NCBI RefSeq assembly: GCF_963877135.1
Contig: NZ_CAWNSW010000014.1
Coordinates: 11,637 to 75,636 of the forward strand
Direction: 5' to 3'
From: Stenomitos frigidus_A
Lineage (GTDB): Bacteria; Cyanobacteriota; Cyanobacteriia; Leptolyngbyales; Leptolyngbyaceae
DNA length: 64,000 bases
Of this stretch, positions 41,619 to 49,844 are shown in pieces. A model generated the notes under the pieces. That model worked only from the letters and a program-made list of their open reading frames with translations, searched no databases and was not told where the DNA came from. The translations under genes and the position numbers were made by a program. How positions within the stretch are numbered: position 1 is the stretch's first letter; the number at the start of each line of letters is the position of its first letter.

Positions 41619-42503
41619 TTAGAGCTGCGGTAATTCTGCCACACTGCCGATGTTCTCCAACACCAGATTAGGGCAGGTGCGTTTAATCACACCTGTTAGA
41701 ACTTTACCAGGGCCAATCTCAACGACACGGCTGACGCCCTCGTCGGGTAGGCGTAACGAAATTTCTCGCCAGCGTACCTTGCCTGTCATCTGTTGAGCGA
41801 GGCGAGACTTGAGTATCGCTGCATCACTGCTGGGCGCGGGGTCAACATTAGACAACACAAGCATTCGAGCGTCATGGAAGACCACACTATCTAACATCGT
41901 TTGAAAAGCAGCAGCAGCGGGTGCCATCAGGGGTGAGTGAAACGCACCGCTCACATTCAACTTCAATGCCCGTTTTGCTTTGACCTGGCTCAACACCGTT
42001 TCAACTCCAGCAGGTGTGCCCGAAATCACCACTTGTCCTGCATTATTGTCGTTTGCCAGCACGACATCTGGAGTTTGTTGCAACTGCTGCTCAAGCTGCT
42101 CCTGGTTAAAGCCAAGCAGCGCTGCCATCATGCCATCAGAGGCTTGATCCATCAGTTCGGCTCGTTGCTTAATCAGTCGAAGCCCAGCCTCGAATGTAAA
42201 GACTCCAGCCACATAGAGCGCCACGTACTCTCCCAGGCTGTGACCAGCAACAAAATCAGGGTTCTGTCCATGTGCTCTAGCGAGGTCTGCCAGAATGCTC
42301 TCAATCACGTATAAACACGGCTGCGTGTAAAGGGTGCGGGACACCTTATCCTCTGGATGCTGGCAGATGCCGGGGATCGACCAGCCTAAGATTTGCTCCG
42401 CTTGCTCAAACATTGCTTTCGCTTCGGGCAGCTCAAACAGATCGGTTCCCATCCCTATCGCTTGTGAGCCTTGGCCCGGAAACACCCATGCAGTCTTAGT
42501 CAT
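41619..42503 (-). CDS. fabD: Malonyl-CoA:ACP transacylase
   Basis: 294 residues. FabD moves malonyl from CoA to acyl carrier protein for fatty-acid elongation. Motifs: FPGQGSQAIGMG at the N-terminus, nucleophile Ser89 in AGHSLGEYVAL, the SGAFHSPLM His region, and VVEIGPGKVLTG near the end. It lies 62 bp upstream of plsC and follows fabH after a repeat-filled 166-bp gap. Confidence 0.95.
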   Translation of the reverse strand: MTKTAWVFPGQGSQAIGMGTDLFELPEAKAMFEQAEQILGWSIPGICQHPEDKVSRTLYTQPCLYVIESILADLARAHGQNPDFVAGHSLGEYVALYVAGVFTFEAGLRLIKQRAELMDQASDGMMAALLGFNQEQLEQQLQQTPDVVLANDNNAGQVVISGTPAGVETVLSQVKAKRALKLNVSGAFHSPLMAPAAAAFQTMLDSVVFHDARMLVLSNVDPAPSSDAAILKSRLAQQMTGKVRWREISLRLPDEGVSRVVEIGPGKVLTGVIKRTCPNLVLENIGSVAELPQL

Positions 42504-42668
42504 TGAAGTTGTTGGTTGTTAGTTGGTGGTTGTTAGAAAGAAGAGAGGTGTGAGGTGTGAGAAGTAAGGTGCGAGGAGTCAGAATCGACTCAAAACTCAG
42601 GAGGGAGTGGCGTGGTACATCACTCAAAACTCCCAACTCAAAACTTTTAACTCAAAACTCTTCACTTC
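42504..42668. repeat. Degenerate repeat cluster between fabH and fabD
   Basis: Three kinds of short repeats follow each other: GTTGTTGGTTGTTAGTTGGT-like units, GTGTGAGGTGTGAGAAG-like units, and several copies of AACTCAAAACT. It is noncoding and lies inside the lipid gene cluster. The same words occur inside rimI at 945-1072 on the opposite strand sense, showing one repeat family in two contexts. Confidence 0.7.
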
Positions 42669-42669
42669 C

Positions 42670-43674
42670 TTACCGTCCCCACTGAAACACGACTGCGCCC
42701 CAAGTGAGTCCGGCTCCAAAGCCGGAGGCAACGATCGTGTCACCCGGTTGAATTTTGCCCTGACGGACTTCCTCGTCCAGTGCTAGCGGGATGGAGGCAG
42801 CAGACGTATTGCCGTACTTAGCCAGATTGCTGATGATTTTGTCGTAGGGAATGTTGAGACGATCGCCCACAGCATCAAGAATGCGCTGGTTGGCCTGGTG
42901 CAGCAGCAGCCAGTCTACGTCTTCCACGCTACGGTTGGCGCGGAAGAGGGCTTTTTCAATGACTTCTGGCACACGACGTACGGCAAAGCGATAGACCTCT
43001 TGCCCATTCATCGTGATGGGCTGGAAATTTCCCTGCCCGATCGTGACTCCATCAACCAACTCCTGAGGCTGAGGCTGATAGGCCAAATTCAGGCATTGAT
43101 TCTGAGTGCCATCGCTGCGGAGCTCAAAACCGAGCAGCCGATCGTGCTCATTTGCCTGAAGTATGACGGCTCCAGCACCATCACCAAAGAGAATACACGT
43201 CCGGCGATCGGTCCAGTCCACCCACCGTGACAACACATCTGCCCCGATCAGCAGGATATTTTGATAAGCGCCTGTACGGATAAACTGAGCTGCTGTTACC
43301 AGGCCAAACACAAAACCAGAACATGCTGCTGTCAGGTCAAACGCGACTGCTTTTTGTGCCCCCAGCGCGTTTTGAATTTGGCTAGCGCTGCCAAACAGAT
43401 CATCGGCAGTGGAGGTAGCCAGAATGATCAGGTCTAAATCCATGGGCGAGAGGTTTGCCATGGCGATCGCGCTCTGAGCGGCTTGAGTTGCGATCGTGGT
43501 CACAGATTCGTTGGGTGAGGCCAGTCGGCGCTGACGAATCCCGGTGCGGGAGGCAATCCAATCATCAGAGGTTTCAACAAGCTGGCTCAGCCCCTCGTTG
43601 TCAAGGGTTGCCAGGGGTGTTGCCGAGCCGCTCCCGGTAATTGCAATGCCCAGACCTGGTTGCTTTACGTTCAT
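42670..43674 (-). CDS. fabH: 3-oxoacyl-ACP synthase III (KAS III)
   Basis: 334 residues. FabH condenses acetyl-CoA with malonyl-ACP to start fatty-acid synthesis. The Cys-His-Asn triad is visible: Cys118 in LTAACSGFVFG, His259 in LLLHQANQRIL, Asn289 in KYGNTSAASIPL. GFGAGLTWGA is near the C-terminus. ATG start, 69 bp after plsX on the same strand. Confidence 0.95.
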   Translation of the reverse strand: MNVKQPGLGIAITGSGSATPLATLDNEGLSQLVETSDDWIASRTGIRQRRLASPNESVTTIATQAAQSAIAMANLSPMDLDLIILATSTADDLFGSASQIQNALGAQKAVAFDLTAACSGFVFGLVTAAQFIRTGAYQNILLIGADVLSRWVDWTDRRTCILFGDGAGAVILQANEHDRLLGFELRSDGTQNQCLNLAYQPQPQELVDGVTIGQGNFQPITMNGQEVYRFAVRRVPEVIEKALFRANRSVEDVDWLLLHQANQRILDAVGDRLNIPYDKIISNLAKYGNTSAASIPLALDEEVRQGKIQPGDTIVASGFGAGLTWGAVVFQWGR

Positions 43675-43743
43675 GCTCTATCCATCGCTTGCTGGGTGAA
43701 TCAGTCTGCCAACTAGCGGGCAACTGACCAGTACGCTCATCAA

Positions 43744-44790
43744 TTAACCGTCTTGCTGACCGCTGACCGCTGACGTCTGGCTGTCCTCTTTGTAACGCGA
43801 CTGGATCCGATCCAGCACTCGGTTGTCGATCGCTTCCCTTGCAAGTCGCACTGCATTGAAAATCGTGGGTGCTTGAGAACTGCCGTGGCTAATAATGCAA
43901 ACACCATCAACGCCCAGCAGCAAGCCACCACCATGTTCAGCGTGATCCATACGCTGCTTAATGCGTCGTAGATTCGGTTTCAGCACTGAGGTGCCAATCT
44001 TGCCACGCACACCTTGAGGCAGTTCCTCTCGCAGAATTTGCAGCGCAACCTCACCGACGGCCTCCGCAAACTTGAGCAGCACATTGCCCACAAAGCCATC
44101 ACACACAATCACATCAAAGTTGCCTGAAAGCACATCTCGTCCTTCAGCATTGCCCACAAAGGGAATCTGAGGATTTTTCTGGAGCAGTTGATGGGTGCGT
44201 AGCGCTAACTCATTGCCTTTGCTCGATTCTTCACCAATATTGAGCAACCCAACCTTAGGAGTTTCAATGCCCAAAACATATTGAGAATAGACAGTGCCCA
44301 TAAAAGCAAACTGTTCTAAAAATTTTGGGCGGCAGTCAACGTTTGCACCAACATCCAGAATAATGACTGGCTTACCGGCAATCAGCGTCGGCAAAACAGC
44401 CCCGATCGCGGGCCGATCAATCCCCTTCAACCGACCCAACCGCAACAATGCTGCTGCCATTACCGCACCAGAATGCCCTGCAGAAACAACGGCATCTGCC
44501 TCTTTCCGCTTGACTAAATCCATTGCTACGTTAATGGATGCTTTGGGCTTACGTCTCAGGGCACTCAGGGGCTCTTCGCCCATTTCGATCGTACCCTCAG
44601 CCGGAATAATTTCGAGTGGCGAAGCGCTGGTATGCTTCCGGACGGCTGCACCAACCTCTTCCGGGTCACCCACTAGCAGAATCTTGACACCTAATTCTTC
44701 CTGTGCTCGAAGCGCTCCAGCAACAATCTCAGCCGGAGCATGATCCCCACCCATTGCATCAATCGCAATCCGCGCCTGCGTCGATCCCAT
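43744..44790 (-). CDS. plsX: Phosphate acyltransferase PlsX
   Basis: 348 residues. PlsX makes acyl-phosphate from acyl-ACP for glycerolipid synthesis. Signature stretches are RIAIDAMGGDHAPAEIVAGA at the N-terminus, SALRRKPKASINVAMDLVK, SAGHSGAVMAAALL, DVGANVDCRP, LLNIGEESSKGNEL and CDGFVGNVLLK. It is the first gene of the reverse lipid cluster (plsX-fabH-fabD-plsC), so the promoter should lie in the 44791-45028 gap. Confidence 0.95.
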   Translation of the reverse strand: MGSTQARIAIDAMGGDHAPAEIVAGALRAQEELGVKILLVGDPEEVGAAVRKHTSASPLEIIPAEGTIEMGEEPLSALRRKPKASINVAMDLVKRKEADAVVSAGHSGAVMAAALLRLGRLKGIDRPAIGAVLPTLIAGKPVIILDVGANVDCRPKFLEQFAFMGTVYSQYVLGIETPKVGLLNIGEESSKGNELALRTHQLLQKNPQIPFVGNAEGRDVLSGNFDVIVCDGFVGNVLLKFAEAVGEVALQILREELPQGVRGKIGTSVLKPNLRRIKQRMDHAEHGGGLLLGVDGVCIISHGSSQAPTIFNAVRLAREAIDNRVLDRIQSRYKEDSQTSAVSGQQDG

Positions 44791-45028
44791 TGGTCAAACT
44801 TAATATAAACCTTCGCAATTCTACCAGATGGTCATGCCTCTACAAAAAACGAAATCAACGGGATAGCCTCTGCTCCAACCGAGCGCTCATTAAATCAAAA
44901 CGTTCGTTCTCTGTTGTAGAAATCTCCTTAGGAACAAGAATTTAATAACTCCGGCATTTCCCGTAGGGGCGCACGGCCGTGCGCCCCTATCTGCAAATAA
45001 TTTGTCGATTTTATTTAATCCACGATCC
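44791..45028. promoter_or_regulatory. Upstream region of the plsX-fabH-fabD-plsC cluster
   Basis: About 240 bp upstream of plsX containing the 26-bp palindrome at 44964. The lipid cluster promoter is expected here by position; I cannot point to a specific -10/-35 box with confidence. Confidence 0.3.
44964..44989. repeat. Perfect 26-bp palindrome
   Basis: TAGGGGCGCACGG followed directly by its reverse complement, with no loop. It belongs to the class of GTAGGGGC...GCCCCTAC intergenic palindromes found in many cyanobacterial genomes. It could form a cruciform or a bidirectional RNA hairpin. Confidence 0.75.
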
Positions 45029-45178
45029 TTAGCGGCTACTAGAAAGCGACACTGTGTCAACTAAAAGACTAAAGCTATTGGACGCAGCCGGAGTCTGAGC
45101 CAATGCCAGCAAGATCAACGTCAGAGCAAAAGCGCCAGCTTCAAGAGTCTTAATGAGTTCCGAGCGTCCTACTTGCAT
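45029..45178 (-). CDS. Candidate small hydrophobic protein (49 residues)
   Basis: An ATG frame on the reverse strand encoding MQVGRSELIKTLEAGAFALT, LILLALAQTPAASNSFSLLV and DTVSLSSSR. A short polar start, a hydrophobic helix and an AQTPAAS turn suggest a signal peptide or single-pass protein. Its ribosome site is weak and I know no family. It lies upstream of plsX on the same strand. Confidence 0.35.
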   Translation of the reverse strand: MQVGRSELIKTLEAGAFALTLILLALAQTPAASNSFSLLVDTVSLSSSR

Positions 45179-45496
45179 AATGTGAGATTGATTGCTAAGT
45201 GTATGGAGCGAAACTATGATAAGTCAAATTTAGAGACTTTAAGCGCTGATCCAATCAGCCATCAGTCAGAATTTGAGCCGTGTGGAAGCTATGCCCTCAA
45301 GGTGAGGCAGAGCAGTCTAAAAGTAAGCGTCGCTCAAGACGATGCTGTACCAGAGCGATCGCCATAGCCTTTTTTGCTGCATACGTGTAATTGACGAAAC
45401 CAAAACTCGGGCGTAGCTCATAACAAGGAGAATTGCTGTCATAGCACGCCGTGCTTGAGACAGACACCTAATTTCTTTAGCAAGTAACGAACATCC
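45179..45496. other. Intergenic region with palindromes
   Basis: About 320 bp. A 64-codon frame (45173-45367, +) lacks a start context and is not convincing. AGCACG-C-CGTGCT at 45443-45455 is a 13-base palindrome just before the large hairpin at 45464-45516. Confidence 0.4.
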
Positions 45497-45516
45497 TTGC
45501 TAAAGAAATTAGGTGT
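45464..45516. repeat. Perfect 21-bp inverted repeat with 11-base loop
   Basis: ACACCTAATTTCTTTAGCAA plus G pairs without mismatch with the reverse complement ending at 45516; the loop is TAACGAACATC. No T-run follows, so it is not a typical terminator. It lies just before the PLD lipoprotein gene and would block a TTG start at 45497. It may be a MITE-like remnant, the end of a lost IS200/IS605-type element, or a regulatory RNA stem. Confidence 0.8.
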
Positions 45517-45553
45517 GAGGGGCTTGAAGACGATTGTAGCTCTCAGTTCATTA

Positions 45554-47335
45554 ATGGGCACTCTCACCAGAGAGACCTGCCCTTATCAGCAGGCTTACTT
45601 CACCACTCTTCCTCGCTTAGCCGTGCCTCTCTTCCATCATCAATTTCACTCCTCACTGGGTATCCTACTGGCGCTTGGCTTATCTGCCTGTCAACAAGGA
45701 TACTCTCAGCCCGTTCGTCCGACGCCTCTACCGCAGGAGGATTTGATTCAGGTCTACACCAATCATGAACCTGCCTCGCGCTATACGGAACCCTATCGCA
45801 AACAGACGCGAGACGGAGACGATTTAGAGCAAAAAATTGTTGATGCGATCGCGGCAGCTCATGCAACGGTAGATGTTGCGGTTCAGGAACTCCGTCTGCC
45901 CAAAATTGCGGCGGCTCTAGTGGCGAGACAGGCAGCAGGCGTGAAAGTGAGAGTCATCTTGGAAAACACGTACTCACGCCCGTTCAGTACCTTTACAGCT
46001 GCAGAGATTGCACAACAGCCAGACCGCGATCGCGGTCGCTACGAAGAGTTTCGTCAACTTGCCGATCGCAATAGTGATGGGCAACTGAGCCAGGAGGAAA
46101 TCGATCAAGGGGATGCGTTGGTCATGCTCGATCGTGCCAAAATCCCCCGCCTTGATGACACCGCGGATGGTTCCGCTGGTAGTGCCCTCATGCATGACAA
46201 ATTTGTTGTTGTTGATGGTCGCACAATCATCGTCACGTCGGCAAACTTCACCACGAGCGATGTACATGGCGACTTTAAATCGCCTGCCAGCCGCGGCAAT
46301 GCGAACAACATGCTGAAAATTACTAGCACAGAGCTAGCAGCTCTGTTCACGCAGCAGTTTAACCTGATGTGGGGCGATGGTCCCGGTGGCAAATTAGACA
46401 GCAAATTTGGCATCAAAAAGCCCTTTCATCCAGCGCAATTGGTCACGATCGGCTCAACCACTGTTGAAGTCCAATTTTCACCGACTCGTCCATCGATACC
46501 CTGGGAGCGTAGCAGCAATGGCTTGATTGGCAAAACACTCAGTGCTGCTAAGAAATCGGTTGATATGGCACTGTTTGTCTTCTCTGAACAAAAATTGGTC
46601 AATCTACTAGAAACGGTGCACCAAAACGGTGCCGAAGTGAGAGCTCTCATTGAACCAGGCTTCGCCTACCGTTCCTATAGTGAAGCGCTCGATATGTTGG
46701 GTCTTGCCCTTGCCGATGACTGCAAGCAGGAAGCCGCCAATCGTCCCTGGCAGAACCCAATTACGACTGTTGGTGTACCTCGTCTCCCGCCTGGTGACCT
46801 GCTGCACAACAAATTTGGCATCGTCGATCAGGAAACCGTCATTACTGGGTCTCACAACTGGACAGATGCTGCCAATACAGGCAATGACGAGACTGTATTG
46901 GTGGTGCATAGCGCGATCGTGGCTGCTCATTACCAGCGAGAATTTGAACGACTCTATACAAATGCTATTTTGGGCATCCCGCCTGCTGTCCAAAAAAAGG
47001 TTAATGCTCAGCGACAGCAGTGTCCATCGCGTCAGGCGAACGCACCAGCACCAATCAGTCATCAGGCTAGTGGCAATCGCCCCAAGACCCGACATGCGGC
47101 TACTACCCCGATCGCCCATCCAAACCCAAGCGAGTCGCCATCTATACCGCGAGTAAACCTCAACACAGCTACTCACGCAGAGATCGATGCCTTACCAGGT
47201 GTCAGCAAAGCACTCGCAACGCGCATTATTGCCGCCCGTCAACAGCATCCCATCACGTCTCTAGAGGATTTAGATCGAATTCCTGGTGTCGGGCCCAAAC
47301 TCCTGAAGCGATTAGAACCTCAGGTAACCTGGTGA
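45554..47335 (+). CDS. PLD-family lipoprotein with EF-hand and ComEA-like helix-hairpin-helix
   Basis: About 593 residues from ATG 45554. A lipobox (LLALGLSAC; Cys65 if counted from the TTG at 45497) marks it as a lipoprotein; a GTG at 45623 would give a standard 22-residue signal. Two HKD motifs define a phospholipase-D-type phosphodiesterase: HDKFVVVD and HNKFGIVD, each followed by SxNFT/SHNWT. A canonical EF-hand loop, DRNSDGQLSQEE, is inserted in the first half. After a Pro/Ser linker the last ~60 residues (VNLNTATHAEIDALPGVSKA, IPGVGPKLLKRL) are a double HhH like ComEA. Envelope-located DNA binding and Ca2+-tuned DNA cleavage are plausible inferences. Confidence 0.85.
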   Translation: MGTLTRETCPYQQAYFTTLPRLAVPLFHHQFHSSLGILLALGLSACQQGYSQPVRPTPLPQEDLIQVYTNHEPASRYTEPYRKQTRDGDDLEQKIVDAIAAAHATVDVAVQELRLPKIAAALVARQAAGVKVRVILENTYSRPFSTFTAAEIAQQPDRDRGRYEEFRQLADRNSDGQLSQEEIDQGDALVMLDRAKIPRLDDTADGSAGSALMHDKFVVVDGRTIIVTSANFTTSDVHGDFKSPASRGNANNMLKITSTELAALFTQQFNLMWGDGPGGKLDSKFGIKKPFHPAQLVTIGSTTVEVQFSPTRPSIPWERSSNGLIGKTLSAAKKSVDMALFVFSEQKLVNLLETVHQNGAEVRALIEPGFAYRSYSEALDMLGLALADDCKQEAANRPWQNPITTVGVPRLPPGDLLHNKFGIVDQETVITGSHNWTDAANTGNDETVLVVHSAIVAAHYQREFERLYTNAILGIPPAVQKKVNAQRQQCPSRQANAPAPISHQASGNRPKTRHAATTPIAHPNPSESPSIPRVNLNTATHAEIDALPGVSKALATRIIAARQQHPITSLEDLDRIPGVGPKLLKRLEPQVTW

Positions 47336-47665
47336 AGGCTTTAGAGACAAGCTTGTCGGAACAATAGCTGCCCAGTACCAGCCAAGTGCTTCACGAACGC
47401 TTGGCTGCTTTTGCAGCCGCCAACAGACGCTTTAGCCGCCTGAATGCTTACACGGTGGGGAACACAAAGTTTTGACAGCATAAGCAGTCGGCCTGACGCT
47501 GATCGACAGCAGGCGACGGTGATCTTACAAAGCCTCCAGGCTGATTGCCCAGTAATGGTTTGTCAGAGTCCAGAACCCTGGACGCAACCCGAACGCTCAA
47601 ACGGCATCTTCTCGTGAAGAAACCCGATTTTTTCGTGAAGAAACCCGATTTCTGAGTCAGCGCTC
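47336..47665. other. Intergenic region with tandem GAAACCC repeats
   Basis: About 330 bp between the convergent PLD gene and the small secreted-protein gene. Apart from the tandem repeat at 47612-47651 I see no gene, RNA or terminator with a clear T-run. Confidence 0.4.
47612..47651. repeat. Tandem GAAACCC-type repeat
   Basis: TCGTGAAGAAACCCGATTT occurs twice with a 21-bp period. Related single copies are near 4717 (GTGGAGAAACCCAGTTTCTG), 22854 and 22906. It belongs to a dispersed noncoding family. Confidence 0.7.
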
Positions 47666-47896
47666 TTAGCCGTAGAGTGCTCGGAGCTTTAGAGCGATCG
47701 GTAAGCGGGTTCTAGACGCAAAGGCCATAGCGCTCAATTTGCCTTGCATAGAGTGGTGCTGTTTGATCCGCGGTGTCGTCCAGCGCGTACCTCCGCCCAC
47801 CCGACGACCTGGAACACCCTCTCTATCTGCCATGGCAGGAGCCGCCAGCGATAGTAACAGAGTGAATAGAGAAAAAACGATTGCGAGTTGACGCAT
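47666..47896 (-). CDS. Small secreted protein resembling the N-terminus of DUF928 proteins
   Basis: 76 residues from ATG 47896. A clear signal peptide (MRQLAIVFSLFTLLLSLAAP, ending AMA) is followed by GVPGRRVGGGTRW. That phrase resembles the start of mature DUF928 proteins, which are several times longer. The remaining ~40 residues do not continue the family. It may be a remnant of a DUF928 gene or an independent short protein. Confidence 0.5.
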   Translation of the reverse strand: MRQLAIVFSLFTLLLSLAAPAMADREGVPGRRVGGGTRWTTPRIKQHHSMQGKLSAMAFASRTRLPIALKLRALYG

Positions 47897-48011
47897 AGAT
47901 GTGCTCAAGATAGATGCCTAACATAATCTACAATCGCAAAGCAGGCTTTATCCCACCAGCGTTGAACCACTGAAGTCATCATTATTAAAAAATAAAGGAG
48001 GTACTTCACAA

Positions 48012-48089
48012 TTGAGTGTGATCGAGTGGTTCTACGGTTTCGCAGTAGCTAATGCATGCTTCACTCTCGTTGAGCGTTGCTCATGCTAA
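48012..48089 (+). CDS. Candidate tiny membrane peptide (25 residues), similar to the one at 22085
   Basis: AAAGGAGGT, a nine-base anti-Shine-Dalgarno match, precedes a 26-codon frame starting TTG (10 bases from GGAGG) or GTG two codons later. The product, SVIEWFYGFAVANACFTLVE plus RCSC, is one hydrophobic helix. Aligned with the peptide at 22085 (one-residue offset) it shares E, A, C, V and R at matching positions and identical length. It is too short for statistics. No known photosynthetic subunit matched. Confidence 0.45.
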   Translation: MSVIEWFYGFAVANACFTLVERCSC

Positions 48090-48158
48090 GCGCTAAAAGG
48101 ATGCAGTTGTTATCCTGAAAGAGAACTGCCAGTAGCTACCTTTGTGCCATCAGAAGCC

Positions 48159-49361
48159 ATGACTCAACAACCTGCCCGTATTTGCATTCTTGGTGGAGGC
48201 TTTGGTGGTCTCTACACGGCTTTGCGCCTGAGTCAACTGCCCTGGACAAAGCACGAGAAGCCAGAAGTGACGCTGGTCGATCGCAGCGATCGCTTTCTCT
48301 TCTCGCCGTTGCTCTACGAATTGATGACAGGCGAGCTGCAAACCTGGGAGATTGCACCACCGTTTGAAGAACTGTTGGCGGGTACAGGTGTGCGCTTTCA
48401 CCAAGGCACGGTTACAGATGTTGATTTGGTCACAAAGCATGTGCAGCTTCAGGATGGACATCGCTTGTCCTTCGATCGTCTTGTGCTGAGTTTGGGCGGC
48501 GAAACGCCCCTTGACCGTGTGCCAGGAACAGCCGAATACGCGTTACCGTTTCGCTCTATTACAGATGCCTATCGGCTAGAAGAACGCCTGCGAACCCTAG
48601 AAGAGTCTGATGCGGAAAAGATTCGGGTGGCGATCGTGGGTGCTGGCTATGCGGGCGTCGAGCTCGCTTGCAAATTAGCTGATCGCCTTGGCGAACGGGG
48701 ACGCGTTCGTCTGGTTGAGCAAGCGGATCAGATTCTTAGAACCTCTCCTGATTTCAACCGTGCAGCCGCAACAAAAGCGTTAGAAGCGAGAGGTGTGTGG
48801 CTTGATTTGGAAACAGGGGTAGAGGCGATCGCGGCTGAGACGATCGCCCTTGCTTATAAAGGCAATGTTGACACCATCCCCGTCGATCTGGTGCTGTGGA
48901 CGGTGGGCACTCGTGTTGCTGAAGTAATTAACAACCTGCCGCTCAAGAAGAATGCACGCGGACAGATTGTCGTGACTCCGACCCTACAAACGGTTGACAA
49001 CCCAGATGTCTTCTCGCTGGGCGACCTTGTAGATTCCAAAGACGCCGATGGGCAGCAGGTACCCGCCACGGCACAGGCTGCCTTCCAACAGTCTGAATAT
49101 GTCGGCTGGAATCTTTGGGCATCGCTCACCGATCGACCCCTTTTGCCCTTCCGCTATCAGCACCTCGGTGAAATGATGGCTCTGGGCACTGATAATGCCA
49201 CGTTAACTGGCTTGGGGTTCAAGCTTGATGGGCCCTTTGCCTATGTCGCACGACGACTCGCTTACTTGTATCGGATGCCGACCCTGGAGCATCAGGTGCG
49301 CGTTGGTTTAAACTGGATTGCCCAACCACTGCGCGATGCGATTGGGTCGATCGATTCGTAA
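48159..49361 (+). CDS. ndbB: Type II NAD(P)H:quinone oxidoreductase (NdbB-like)
   Basis: About 400 residues, single-subunit flavoprotein. The FAD site is ICILGGGFGGLYTALRL (about residues 7-23). The NAD(P)H site is VAIVGAGYAGVELACKL (about 164-180). FSLGDLVDS binds the flavin near residue 290. The family passes electrons from NAD(P)H to membrane quinones without pumping protons. The closest type I recognise is cyanobacterial NdbB/plant NDC1, which reduces demethylphylloquinone in vitamin K1 synthesis. ATG 48159 is used; a GTG lies five codons upstream. Confidence 0.85.
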   Translation: MTQQPARICILGGGFGGLYTALRLSQLPWTKHEKPEVTLVDRSDRFLFSPLLYELMTGELQTWEIAPPFEELLAGTGVRFHQGTVTDVDLVTKHVQLQDGHRLSFDRLVLSLGGETPLDRVPGTAEYALPFRSITDAYRLEERLRTLEESDAEKIRVAIVGAGYAGVELACKLADRLGERGRVRLVEQADQILRTSPDFNRAAATKALEARGVWLDLETGVEAIAAETIALAYKGNVDTIPVDLVLWTVGTRVAEVINNLPLKKNARGQIVVTPTLQTVDNPDVFSLGDLVDSKDADGQQVPATAQAAFQQSEYVGWNLWASLTDRPLLPFRYQHLGEMMALGTDNATLTGLGFKLDGPFAYVARRLAYLYRMPTLEHQVRVGLNWIAQPLRDAIGSIDS

Positions 49362-49844
49362 TGGCATCAGCACTCCAGAATTCAGGCTGGTCTAGAGAGT
49401 TGCTTCTGGATTGCGGGCATACTGACTGAAGAAAGCCTTCTCTTCCCAAACAATCAGGTAAGGCAAGGCTGCGATCGTCCTTGAATGTCGTCACCATCCA
49501 GCGGTGAGGAGCAAAACCTGTGACGTATAACGTCACTTTTGTGGGCGCTCAAAGCGGTGTTCTTTAGCTCATGTCTTCAGGCTTCTAAGGAGATTTCCAA
49601 AAAATAAATAAATACTCATCTGTCCATGTCACTTAAAAGTGTAAGATCTTGCGCTCCTGTAGGGGCAATACTTTTCTCGGAAATCGCCTCACAGAAACAT
49701 GACGACCAGTCTGATTGTGATGCTAGCTACCAGGGCAGCGCTAGTGGAGTGGTGGAGCAAGGTGAAAACTAGACAAATTTTGAGACGCTCACGTGTGAAT
49801 TCCACAGAGTCAGGGGCAAATACCAGAGTATTGAGGGTAGCTAG
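49362..49844. other. Intergenic region with no clear gene
   Basis: About 480 bp. AAGGAG at 49589 is not followed by a usable start. CACTTAAAAGTG at 49629 is a small palindrome and TGTAGGGGC at 49660 resembles half of the palindrome at 44964. No gene or structured RNA is evident. Confidence 0.4.

Noticed and set aside
45173..45367. 64-codon forward frame
   Set aside because: Overlaps a better reverse-strand candidate and has no ribosome site.
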